From Celoporthe dispersa (taxonomy: Eukaryota; Ascomycota; Sordariomycetes; Diaporthales; Cryphonectriaceae): a stretch of 64,000 nt of DNA. Made by a program: the position numbers and the translations under genes. The notes below the pieces were generated by a model, which had not been told where the DNA came from, did not search any database, and worked only from the letters and a program-made list of their open reading frames with translations. Within the stretch, counting starts at the first letter, position 1, and each line of letters begins with the position of its first letter. Below are positions 23,356-33,547 of this stretch, piece after piece. Location of the stretch: contig WAID01000001.1 of the NCBI GenBank assembly GCA_016584495.1, positions 434,001 through 498,000 of the forward strand. The letters run 5' to 3'.

Positions 23356-24220
23356 ACAGACACACATAAACAAGGTCCTGCAGAAAGAGAGGACCAAGGC
23401 TGGTCTAGGGTTGTTGGTGACTGACCGTGTAGAAGATCTCACCAGGCCGCGAGCCGATGAGCCTCGCGGAGAAGCCACCCGCGGCGTGCATCTTTCCCCA
23501 GCTCACGACCGCCGCCTTGGGCAAGCCCGTGGTGCCGCTCGTGTAGATGAGACTCGCCATGCTGTAGACGCCCTCGTCCGCCCTTTGCTCGTCGGGCAGC
23601 CTGACGGGTGCCGTCGCGGCCACCTGCTTCCTGTGCTCGGCAGAAAAAACCTCCAGCCTCACGCCGGCCAGCTCTCTGCGCACGTCGTCATCCACGTTGT
23701 GCGCCACCGACGGGTCGACCAGCATGATGGCAGCGCCCGCGGCCCTGGCGCAGTGGACGAGCGCGTGGCCGGCCAGGTTGTAGTTGATAAAGGCCGGCTT
23801 CGCGCCCACGGCCCAGAGGCCCATCCAGACGAAGACAAAGCTCTCGCCGTTGGGGAAATCCATGGCGACGACGTCGTCCTTCTTGATGCCGAACGTCTCG
23901 TTGAGCCACGTGCCGTGCTTGAGGGCCTGCTCGAGGGCCTGGCGGTACGTCCACGAGCGGTTCCCGAACATCAGAAAAGGCGCGTCTGCCGTCTTAGGGT
24001 TGTGGGCCCAGTACTCGAGGTCGTAGAAAAGGCTCAACCTGCCGGTCCGCTCTCGCCACATCATCTGGAGGGCCATGGGCGCGGCACACTTGATCATCTT
24101 TAGATCGTACCACACGTGTGCCTTTGCATTGATGTAGGCGGCAGCGGCTGCCGCTGCCGGGACTGCGACGGCGAGGGGGACTGCGCATTGGGTGAGGAGT
24201 AGGTTGTTAGCAGCAGCCAT
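22113..24220 (-). CDS. FAT1: FAT1-type very-long-chain acyl-CoA synthetase / fatty acid transporter (frame break)
   Basis: About 645 aa. Exon 1 is 23426-24220 (MAAANNLLLTQCAVPL), the intron 23255-23425 (gtcagt..gcag), exon 2 22113-23254. An N-terminal alanine-rich membrane segment is followed by the AMP-binding motif LIYTSGTTGLPKAAVVSWGK, CMPLYHSSGAILC, AEFYGATEGSFATWN and the FATP/VLACS block GRVYFHDRIGDTFRWKSENV. The family activates long or very-long fatty acids to CoA esters at ER or peroxisomes and aids their import. Fungal isopenicillin N-CoA synthetase (CefD1) is a relative, but nothing nearby suggests antibiotic synthesis. The C-terminus GRVKL resembles a weak PTS1. The frame breaks near 23198-23204 (one base missing after CVANVL). 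The intron carries a long CA repeat beside its acceptor. Confidence 0.85.
23290..23350. repeat. (CA)n microsatellite inside the FAT1 intron
   Basis: About 30 CA units (GT on the coding strand) between donor 23425 and acceptor 23255. They take up over a third of the 171-bp intron. Confidence 0.95.
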
Positions 24221-26504
24221 AGGGTATATCTTTTCGTTCCTTTTCTTTTCTTTTCTCTTTTCTCTTCCTCTTCTGCTATTGCGGGTGCTGCCTAGGCTGG
24301 ACATGGAGAGACGAGGTCGCGGGCAAAAGCTGCAGGGACAGCTATAGCAGCCGCAGGGGGGAATGCGTGCGTCTTTATGTGTGTATGTATATGTGTGTGT
24401 GTGTACTGCAGGAGAGAGAGAGGGGAGGAAAAGGCTCCTCAAAGTGCGGAAAACAGGCTTACCGGGCATTTTTCTTCTTTTTTATTTTCTTTAATTTAGA
24501 CTTATACTGGTTCTGGTGTGACCAGGAGCAAGTGCCAGGGTAGACAAAAGAAGGGGGACACAGGCACAACAAGAAGAGAGGTACAAGCGGGGTGAGAGCC
24601 GAGAGTCGCAGGAATATAAGAGGCGGGCAGATCTCGACTGGAGGGGAACACAAGAGCGGCAGATTATTGAGACACGGAAGTTATATATATGTATGCGGCG
24701 TTGCTTGGGTGTGAGATCTGTGGCTCAATGGGAATGGACTGGACGGGGAACGCCAAGGACATGCAGAGACGAGCGATGGGTGGTCGGTCAAGCCGGCAAG
24801 GCGCAGGAGGTGGCACTCGTGATCCTCAAGATGGGGGGTGGGCCAACACGGTGATAGGTGTAGCGAGGGAGGAGAACGAGAAGGAAGAGGAGGACAACAG
24901 GCTGTAAAAACGTCTTTCTGTCTGTATATAATAATTGTTGTGCAGAGGTGGGAAGCAGAATCGAGAACCAAGAGACAAAGAGAATCTATCCTCTCTGAAG
25001 CCAGGATAGAATCATATAATATAGTATCGGTGGGTCGCTGCGAAGAGGCGAGGGAGGAGGAGGAGGTGGTGGAGGAAGTAAGGTGATGTGAGGTGATGTG
25101 GCGGACCAGCCTTTTCGCCCCAGAGAGAGGAAGGGAAGAAAAAGAATAAAAAAGGAAAAAAAGGGAATGGGGTCTACTGCGCAGTCGAGGAAGACACAAT
25201 ACAAGCACGAGAGGGGTTCAAGATGACGATCAATGACAGGAATAATTTGTCCGGACCGAGGGTCAGGATGTTGTCTCTTATTCCCCAGACGCTCGCAAGT
25301 TTGAATGCCCAACCTCCTCAATGACAAAGACAGCGTGGTATAGAAAGTCGAGGAGAGGGAGGCAGGCGGACGAGCAGAACTTCAGATGTTGCGGCTTGAC
25401 TCTTGCGCCTCGGCTCACAAGCCTCGGCCAGGGGGATTAGCCTCTGGAACTTCCCGTTTGAAGAGCGTGGGGTAATGTTGCTGTGTAGCCAAGTACTCTC
25501 GCAGCTTTGGCACATAAATATGGTACATGTGTTCCTGTGGTGTCGGGGCGTGCCAGAGCATACTGCTGTAATGGACGCTATACCACTGTAGTTTAGCATA
25601 GTAGCAGGGCGGCGGGGGTTGACCCTGGGCCGTGGAGCCCGAGTCGGCCCAGCACGTCGGGGCGCGGACACCGGGCGCTGCAGAACACACCCCTAACCGA
25701 CCGCCCATCAATACCCTAGTACGCTGTAAGACACATGCTGTGTGTATCGAGGGAGGGCAGGCGAAGTATGGCCTCAGCAAGGTCAGGCAGGAATCGGTCC
25801 TCCCCCAGGCTCTCTGCTTTCACCTACTCCTTCTCTCTCGGCCCTGAGGGCTCCTCTATCAGGTACCACTACGGTTATGGCGGGCATGGATCATCTATCA
25901 ACCCCACCATGGTATGCTGAAGCAGTAGTTTGCGTACTACTAACGCACGCAGTAGCACTGCGCACTTACTGCATGCCCGATTAGGCATCTCATGCGGGGT
26001 GGAGCTTCCCGGAGAAGAAGAGAGGAGGAGGAAGAGGAGGAGGTAGGATGTGAGAGAGCCAGGAGATTGCACGCCATCTGCACAGTACTCTGGTACCTTG
26101 TCAGTAGTAGGCGCAACTGTCTCGCATGTGAAGCCGAGAGAGAGAGTCTTGAGAGAGACGCTACCGTGGTTACGTGGTGGCGATACCTTAATAGCAATAC
26201 TATAGTGGTAGTACTGTGCAGGGAGGCAGGTAAATCGCTACCTTGGTATGCCTCTCAAAGGCGTGGTGCCGGCGACTAGAGCACCTTATCTTATCGGCGT
26301 GCTTACAGCCAGCTGTTCCTTACCAATGCACACACAGCACAGCGTTTTTGCAGCAGGGCTGGCTGGCGACAGGGCCAGGAAGGGCCTAACTACGGGAGCT
26401 GGCTTACAGGGGCTGGCTTAACCGAATTGGCCGCTTGCGCCTGCCCTCAGACAACTCCTACTTACCACCACCACGACGCGATGTAGCGAGGGCCTTGGCC
26501 TGCC
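24221..26504. other. divergent intergenic region FAT1 / GPI17
   Basis: Shared upstream region of FAT1 (minus) and GPI17 (plus). No gene seen. It has CT-rich leader sequence near FAT1, GAG/GGA triplets at 25047-25078 and 26015-26042, and several GGTAC/AGTACT palindrome-like motifs between 25860 and 26225. Confidence 0.55.
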
Positions 26505-28369
26505 ATGTCTGCAATACCTGCCCATGATGTTGACATGGCTACAGACATCGCCAGCGCCGTTCCAACGGCTGCCAGCAGCGGGCTGACAGATCCTGCTCCT
26601 GGTCCCGGGGCTGAGCCCAACCACACCAGCGACGCCTTGCCTGGAGATGCCTCGAGTCGCGATGCCACCAGCCGCCGCAAGGAGCCTCCGCCTGAGAAGC
26701 CCTCAGACATTCGAAGGCGGTCCCAGGTGATCTTCTCCTTCTGGCTCATCGTGCTGTGTCTCGGCCTGCCCATCTGGTGGAACACCACCGCGATCCCAAG
26801 GGCTAATCTGCCCCTGGACGACATGATGGACTGGGCTGATGGTAAGGTAGGTTGTGCTCCCCCCCCCCCTTCAACAACCTCTATCCTCCCTTCCGAACCC
26901 TCTCCTTCACATGCTTCGTTTTCTTTCAGCTGCTGATAGGGCTGGCTTCCCAGGCTTGTCGCCCAGTCTTCCCCCTGCGCATCTCCATCCAGGCCAACCA
27001 GCTGCAGGAGCAAGAGGCCCAGAACCTCCTGCGCCTGACGCAGCACGCCCTCGACGACCTAAACGACTTTCCCGGTCATCACCTCCGGCTGCAGCTAGAT
27101 CCCCGCACCAGCACCGCCAATGGCACTGCCAGCCCTGACGAGGTCGCTCTCGTCATACGGCTCCAGCCGGGAGAATCAACGACAGCCTCGCTCCACCCAT
27201 ACGAGTCCATCCTCGACATCACCTACACCCCGAACTCGATCCCCTCGCCGAGCTCCTCTTCCTCCTCCCTGGCGACTTATGTCGCGAGCGAGCTGCGGTC
27301 CACCTTTGCCGAAGAGCAGGCCGTCATATCCTACCTGCTCTCCACGTCTTCGGCCAAGCCAGAACACCGGCCGCAGGGCCTGGCGCCAGATACTGCCGAT
27401 ACCATCGCGAAGCGGCCCACACGCTCTCTCAAATATGCCCCGACGTACCACCTCACCTTCTCCCTCTTCACTGATGGGCCTGCCCCGAGCAGCTGGGATA
27501 TCGAGAAGGCCATCGATGAATACATGCAGCCGGTGCTGGACGTCCTGAGACCCATCCACAACTTCACCATCGATACCCAGGTCCAACTATACGCGACCCC
27601 TGGCGTCCAGTCCCAGGTGCTGAGCAAGGACGACCTGTCCTCGTTCATCAATGCCGCCGAGTGGCCCTTGTCGCCGTCCATCGGCGGCGCGCCGACCGTC
27701 AACTTCATCGTCTTTGTGGGCAGACAGACCATCCAGCTGTCGCCCGCCCTGGACGACGTGGGTGCTAGCGAGGCAGCGGTCTCAGAGACCTCCCACTCCT
27801 GGCTGATCCCGCAGTGGGGAACAGTATATCTTCTCAACCCTGCGGGCGGCGACAAGGCACACGTACTCCCCGAAGATCTCAAGCAGCCCCTGCTCACATT
27901 CACCACGCACCTGCTCTCGCTCCTCGGCACACCCACCTCCGGCTCGCTGCCACTCCGCCTCTCCACCCTCTCCAGGGTCCGCTCTGCCGACCTACTGCTC
28001 CGTGCGTCGAGCACTCTCGGCTCACTGGCTCGCCTCTCTCGGGCCCTCCCGTCCATATCCATCCCTCGATCCGTCGCCGACGGCGTGAGCACCTCGATCC
28101 GCCACCTTCGCCTAGCGTGCGAATCGCTGGGCACGCCAGACGGGCTCATCCACGCCCAGATTGCAGAGGCGGCCGCCGAGCGGGCCTTCTTTGAGAAGAG
28201 CATGGTCGGCCAGCTGTACTTCCCCGATGAACACAAGATCGCAGTATACCTGCCTCTCCTGGGACCTGTCGGCGTGCCGCTCGTCATGGGCCTGCTGAAC
28301 GAGTTCTCCGCGTGGCGCGCCAGGAGAAGGAAGAAGGCTGACGTTGGGAAAGCGAAGAAGGCTGCATAA
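26505..28369 (+). CDS. GPI17: GPI transamidase subunit PIG-S/Gpi17
   Basis: Two exons: 26505-26846 and 26954-28369. The intron 26847-26953 is gtaggt..cccag and rejoins MMDWADGK to ACRPVFPLRISIQANQ. The product is about 586 aa, normal for PIG-S. The first transmembrane segment is SFWLIVLCLGLPIWWNTT (about residues 78-95). A large lumenal domain follows, with HALDDLNDFPGHHLRLQL, NFIVFVGRQTIQLSP and WLIPQWGTVYLLNP. The second membrane segment is VYLPLLGPVGVPLVMGLL near the C-terminus, ending in a lysine-rich cytosolic tail. It is a subunit of the ER complex that attaches GPI anchors to proteins. An earlier acceptor (tttcag near 26930) would add residues not seen in the family, so I prefer the later one. 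Confidence 0.93.
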
Positions 28370-28810
28370 AAAGTATAGACCAACGGCGCTTGTTTGTATG
28401 AATAGGCGTGCCAATGCATCAATAGAACATCTTGAATAATTGAGCCCTGACTTATCCAATCTAATCTTTCCCTCTTGATAAAGAATAAAGAAGGGTAGGC
28501 CGCATAACCAGTCACAGCGAGGCGTTTGGGCCTACTTCATGCCGCTGGCCTTCCACGGTCGGTGGTCGTCCACCACATACTACCGCACGTTCACAAGAGA
28601 CGCCCACGGCTTAGGGAGACAACAGAAGTCTCACAAGACTCAGCTGAACAAAACAGCCATACAATTTGCAGGCCAGCCCATGCCAGCATGGCTAGCAGTC
28701 CTTCCGAGTCTACCACATGCAACGGATACGTGGTCTTCATAGGCGACTTCCTGGCTTCGCTCTGGGTGCACAGCACTGTCGGGGTGCATGTCGGACCACC
28801 TGATTACACA
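28370..28810. other. convergent 3' spacer
   Basis: Between the stop codons of GPI17 (+) and the CinA-like gene (-). AT-rich at first; no coding sequence recognised. Confidence 0.55.
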
Positions 28811-29539
28811 CTACATCTTCCCACCCTGGCTCTCACTCGTCGTGATGAGTTCCTCGACCAGCCTCAGCGCCAATGTTGCAAAGGCCACCATATTCGCAGC
28901 CCGCTCGCCCCCAAGATCCGTGTTCAGGTCCCTGCTCAGAACCTTGTTCTCACTTACCACAGCCAGGGCAACGTAGCCACTGTGAGGGTGCGGGCATCAG
29001 CGGCGCAGTCCGCCAGAAGAGGGAGGCACAGGGGTCTTATCCCAAGAGCTTCACTCACGGCTGTCCATTTGCGGTTCTCCTCGAGGCGGTCGGTCCAGCT
29101 GTGCCGCTCTGCAGGAGGGAAGCGCTGTGAGCCAACTGGGACGGCCACGTCTTTCCTCTTGCCCTGTATTCCAGGCCGCATGCTCATGTATGGTTCCAGC
29201 AGCATCACCACCATGTCAACGTACCTCACCCACGGTATACGTCGACCCCAGCGTGGCCCTCACATGCCTCGCAAGCCCAGCCACCAGGTCCGGGTTGGGC
29301 CCATCGTAGCTGTCAATATCGGCCTGCGTCCAGCCCGCAAACGCGATGCGCGACTCCAGAGTGTAGAGAGCCGCGCCGCCCTTGTAGATTCTCGATGCTC
29401 CCGGCATGGCCAGCAGGGCCGCTGATATGAGCCCACCGGCGGCGGTCTCGGCGACGGAGATAGTCTCGCCGCGCTCACGGAGGAGCTTCGCCACGGACTC
29501 TGCGGCTTCTTTGAGGCCACGTGGTGGGAATTCTGCCAT
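28811..29539 (-). CDS. CinA C-terminal domain protein (NMN deamidase-like), stand-alone
   Basis: Three exons: 29225-29539, 29059-29108 and 28811-28979, total 177 aa. The introns are gtacgt..tgcag and gtgagt..cacag. It begins MAEFPPRGLKEAAESVAKLL, then shows the CinA-C hallmarks ISVAETAAGGLISAALL, YKGGAALYTLESR, the small-exon motif SGTAGPTA and GYVALAVVSE, then LGGERAANMVAFA. Bacterial CinA C-terminal domains (PncC) hydrolyse nicotinamide mononucleotide to nicotinate mononucleotide; this activity is inferred. The gtaagt inside exon 3 (VVSE) is read through because translation continues in family-like sequence to the stop. An in-frame upstream ATG at 29644 would add 35 residues, but 29539 gives the usual start. 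Confidence 0.85.
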
Positions 29540-30018
29540 GATCCGGAAATGGAATCTTTTTGTAGTCGTGGAGTTGTGACTGTCGTGACGCAAGCTCTCG
29601 CGGATGCGGTTCACGTTTAGAAAAAGAGAAGGCTTAGAAACCATCGGGGGCAAAGATGCTATGAAGATGCATGCGCTGCAGTCAGCTTAGGTAATTACTA
29701 CCCGATTCTTCTTAGCTCCCGTCAATACAACTCGCGACTTGATTGGGGCTGCAAGAACGCCGCCTAAATCCTGAGACTGCTTAGTATACAACCTCTCTCT
29801 CCTCCTTCCTTGTTTTATGCGAAACCATAAGTTGCCAGTCCCTTGGTGATCCTCCAAGGAAAAGGAGCTTGCTTGCCTGGCCCCATCACAACGAGCTGCG
29901 TTACTAAACACCAGCGGCAGTTACGAGGAGCCGAAGAGCCATCCTACTTTTCTTGTTTCTTACTCACTTTCCTTTGATTTTTTTTTAAAAAAAAAACCGT
30001 TACAACGAGCTGAGCAAC
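29540..30018. other. divergent promoter region
   Basis: Short region between the CinA-like gene (-) and the LRAT-like gene (+), AT-rich with an A/T homopolymer run just before the right-hand start codon. It presumably serves both genes. Confidence 0.55.
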
Positions 30019-31055
30019 ATGCGCCATCCCGATGAGGAAGAATCCGGCCGGACATCGCCTGGCAGCAAGCTAGGCTCGTTCTTGTAAGCCGACTCGCGAT
30101 GTTTCTTTTCCACCATTATCGATATGGGCAGACTGGCTGACAGGCATGTAGAAAGGACAACCTGCTCAAGGGCAAACTCATGGTCCAACATGAGCTCGGG
30201 CTCGGCAAGACGCCCAACGTCATCCCCCCTGGGCGAGGTTAAAATCGACGGCGAGCCCCGCACCGTCGAGATCGGCTGGCACCCCGTCGCAGGCCCCGCC
30301 GGGAAGTGGTTTGCCGAGCAGACCAGGCTGGGCAAGCTGATTACCGAGGAGATACACAAGTGTCCGGACCCGACCCAGCACTGGGCTGTGCTCGTTGGGG
30401 ATTACGTTCACGAGCTGTGGATGGTTCGTTAAAAAAAAATCAATGAGTTGACTGGTTGACCAGCGCGCGCGAGACCTAGAGAGAGAGGGGGGGAGAAAAT
30501 GGACCGGGCGTGGCAGTGACGACAGGGCTGACTGATGTGGGTGACCACAGGACGAGCATCTCGATGTAGTGTATATCAACGAGAAGCTCAACCGGGACGA
30601 GTGGCACACGTACGAGGTGGGTAAGACCAGGTTTAACGACGAGGCTCTCAGAGAGGCTGGTAAGTTCCCGTCCGGTCGAGGTCCAACTCCAGGCCGTTCG
30701 CGCGGCAGATGTGCACGTAATAACGGATATTTTTCAAGGCGAAATGGTCATCTTCAATATGAGGGAGAAGCGCGCCGCCTACAATCTCATCAACAACAAC
30801 TGCCAGAATTTCGCCCTCAATCTCCTCGACAAGATCCGCATCGGGCAGCACCGAGAGTTTGCCACGAGCTTCGCTGTGTACCAGCGAGCCATCGGCGCAG
30901 GTACCATCAAGGATCTGTTCATCGACCAGCACCCTGACGAGCAAGAGGGCGAGATAAAACCCGAACTTCAGCACCATGATACCCTCCAGGTGGCTCACCA
31001 GGTCATGGACGAGAACACTACCAAACTTGACAACCACCACTCGTTCTTCCAATGA
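30019..31055 (+). CDS. LRAT/NlpC-like papain-fold protein, function unknown (frame break)
   Basis: Four exons: 30019-30083, 30152-30423, 30551-30659 and 30739-31055, about 253 aa. Introns have good GT..AG ends and matching phases. Two blocks resemble the circularly permuted papain fold of LRAT/H-REV107 proteins: HWAVLVGDYVHELWM (two histidines about ten residues apart) and a later cysteine box NNCQNFALNLLDKI. In that family the Cys and His form the catalytic acyltransferase or hydrolase centre, so a thiol enzyme is inferred. The frame breaks at the C6 run 30224-30229 (one extra C), between GLGKTPNVIP and LGEVKIDGEPRTVE. No signal peptide or membrane segment seen. It could also be a PPPDE-type peptidase; the resemblance is motif-level only. 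Confidence 0.7.
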
Positions 31056-32062
31056 CCCCACACCTGGCAAGACCCATCCCCAATAACGAATCCGTCACTG
31101 GTTTTCCAACACTCCTATTCTGCAGTCGTCTCGAGCGCACTTTATCCTCTTGATGGGGCCTCAGGCTACCTCTTATCAGGTTTCTACGTATAACGAGGGT
31201 CCATACGGTTTTGCAATTTCTGCAATTTTATGAAAGCTTCGCTTCTCGACGAGGAAATTTCTGAGTTCAGGCGTAATATTAATTTGGTATCAATCTTTCA
31301 AAATTACTCCTCCTCGTTACTGATGAGTGTCTTGACGAATAGAAAACAACAAGTCTAAAAATGAAAACGCCGAGGGGAGGTAGTGGGTGGCGGGATGAAT
31401 GAGAAAAGACTCCAAATTGTCTTACTGATCGAATGACCCAGTGCCAGGCAAGCCAGGATGCAGTCCCCTCGCTAGCTTAGCGAAAAGTCACAGATCGAGG
31501 AATGTGTTTAGGCGCCAAGGGACCAGCCATTACTTGCCCGCCAAGACAGTCTTCCGCCACGTTCCAGCATGGGTTTCTCATGAATGAAGAACAATACAGG
31601 TCTATTTTGATAAGTGGGAAGTATGCATGAGGGAGGGAGCTGTCGACCTTGGTGATAAGTTCTGTCCCGCTTCTCAACATCATGGAAGACACAGATGATC
31701 GCAAGGAAAGTCATTCAACAAGGAGCAAGTACTCTAAACTAACTACAAAAAAGAAGAGAAAGAAAAAGAAAAAGCTAGCAGGAGGCCAAGTCTCGAAACC
31801 GACCGTGAGCCGCGCAACTCTGAGAAGGAACAAGGTCTCCGCAACGCATCCATCTCCCAATCCCCAAATGCGAAATCGCAAGGCAGCAATCACCATAGAA
31901 GTCACTACAAGAAAAGAAGAAAGATAGAGAAAAAAAAAAGAAGAAGAAAAAAGACCCCAAGTCAACGGCCGTCTACTAGCAGACCACGTCTCTGAGAGAA
32001 GAGACCATGTCAGCTGAATGCATACTTCTTTTTTTGAGGCCAACTTGGCAGACTGCTCATAC
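31056..32062. other. intergenic spacer
   Basis: 3' regions of the LRAT-like gene and of the repeat-protein gene (convergent). AT-rich with A-rich tracts at 31745-31775 and 31930-31953. No coding sequence recognised. Confidence 0.55.
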
Positions 32063-33547
32063 CTAGATATGGATTCCCAGGATAGACAGAATCTCTTTGA
32101 AGAGTCCCTCGAGAACACCTTCGGCAGTCGGAGCAGGCTGGCTCGTCGAGGTCGGCGGGATAATGGTCGGCAGTGGTACTGTAGGGATGGGAATTGTCGT
32201 CAATGTCAGGATCTGAGGGATGGTGACTGACAGCTGGGACCCGATGGTAGGAACCCCAACGGAGGGAACAGAGAGAGGTAGTCCGGTCAGTCCCGGAACG
32301 CCTGGGATCGAGAGGGTGCCGGAGATCCCGATGGGACCTGTGGGAACGGAGACGGGCAGGTTTGTGAGGCCCGGCACGCCTGGGATCGTGAGGCTGGTGG
32401 GGAGCCCAATGGGTACGGTGGGAAGCGTGGGAAGCGAGAGAGGCAGGCCTGTGAGGCCTGGGACACCAGGGATAGTGAGACTGGTGGGGAGCCCAATGGG
32501 TACGGTGGGAAGCGTAGGAAGCGAGAGAGGCAGGCCTGTGAGACCTGGAACTCCAGGGATAGTGAGGCTAGTGGGAAGTCCAATGGGAATTGTAGGAAGA
32601 GTAGGAAGCGAGAGAGGCAGGCCTGTGAGGCCTGGGACCCCAGGGATAGTGAGACTGGTGGGGAGTCCAATGGGAATTGTAGGGAGAGTAGGAAGCGAAA
32701 GAGGCAGGCCTGTGAGGCCTGGGACACCAGGGATAGTGAGGCTGGTGGGGAGCCCAATGGGTATGGTGGGAAGCGTAGGAAGCGAGAGAGGCAGACCTGT
32801 GACACCTGGCACACCTGGAACCGTGAGACTGGTGGGAAGTCCAACGGGAATCGTAGGGACCGAAAGAGGCAGGCCAGTCAGACCTGGGATGCCTGGGACG
32901 GTGAGGCTGGTGGGAAGCCCAATGGGAATCGTAGGGACCGAAATAGGCAGGCCTGTCAGGCTCGGAATGCCTGGGACTGACAGGCTCACAGGGATTTTAA
33001 TCGAGACCGACGTGGGCACGGGCAGTGCTGTCAGAACCGAGGCAATCGGGGCTGGAAGTCCAATGGAGATAGGAATCGAGGGCAAAGGCACGGGGATGGG
33101 GATGGGCAGGCCGGGCAGGCCGATCAGCTCCTCATGCGCCGGGGCTGCGTCGTCCGTGGGAACTCCGGGAATGACGGAAGTTACGAGTGTGGTCGGGACG
33201 CCGGCTGGCAGCCCTGGATCCTACAAGGCGTTAGAAAGCAGCCTATAATGAGCCCGAGGAAATGTCCTTTCTTTCTTTTCTCTTGTCCCTTCACTCTTCT
33301 CGTCACACTCGAAGCAGTCTAGAAAATTCAAGCTGTGGCAGGACTCACGATAGCGTCAGGGAGAGGAACATCGGGTGTATCCGGTGCTGGAGGACCTAGA
33401 GGGAGCAGGTATTTAGTAAACAGGATGGGAGTATCTCTTTCTCACTTCCATGGTGTGGTTGTTCCATCAGAACTTACTTTCATCTCCTGGAAGCGATTGG
33501 CCAGACGCCAATGCACCCATCGCAGCCAGCACGAGTTGAACCTTCAT
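32063..33547 (-). CDS. secreted proline/leucine-rich tandem-repeat protein
   Basis: Three exons: 33478-33547, 33349-33395 and 32063-33220, total 424 aa, with introns gtaagt..ctag and gtgagt..gtag. Exon 1 encodes a signal peptide, MKVQLVLAAMGALASGQS. About nine tandem units follow, with the consensus IPIGLPTSLTIPGVPG then LTGLPLSLPTLPT. The central units are 29 aa (87 bp) and the outer ones 24-27 aa. After the repeats comes a Thr/Pro-rich stretch and an amphipathic C-terminal helix, GVLEGLFKEILSILGIHI. There are no cysteines in the repeat region. The family is not recognised; a cell-wall, surface-active or effector-like role is possible but not shown. The near-identical central units suggest recent expansion or homogenisation. 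Confidence 0.8.
32255..33001 (-). repeat. coding minisatellite, ~87-bp units
   Basis: Tandem units in exon 3 of the secreted repeat protein. At least five central units are nearly identical at DNA level (recurrent AGGCAGGCCTGTGAGGCCTG on the plus strand); the flanking units are more diverged and shorter. Confidence 0.9.

Noticed and set aside
22086..24103. Two long plus-strand ORFs (318 and 314 codons)
   Set aside because: Antisense to FAT1 exons; the minus-strand protein has clear AMP-binding motifs, and one ORF runs through the CA repeat.
27331..28515. Minus-strand ORF of 394 codons
   Set aside because: Antisense to GPI17 exon 2, which matches PIG-S over its full length.
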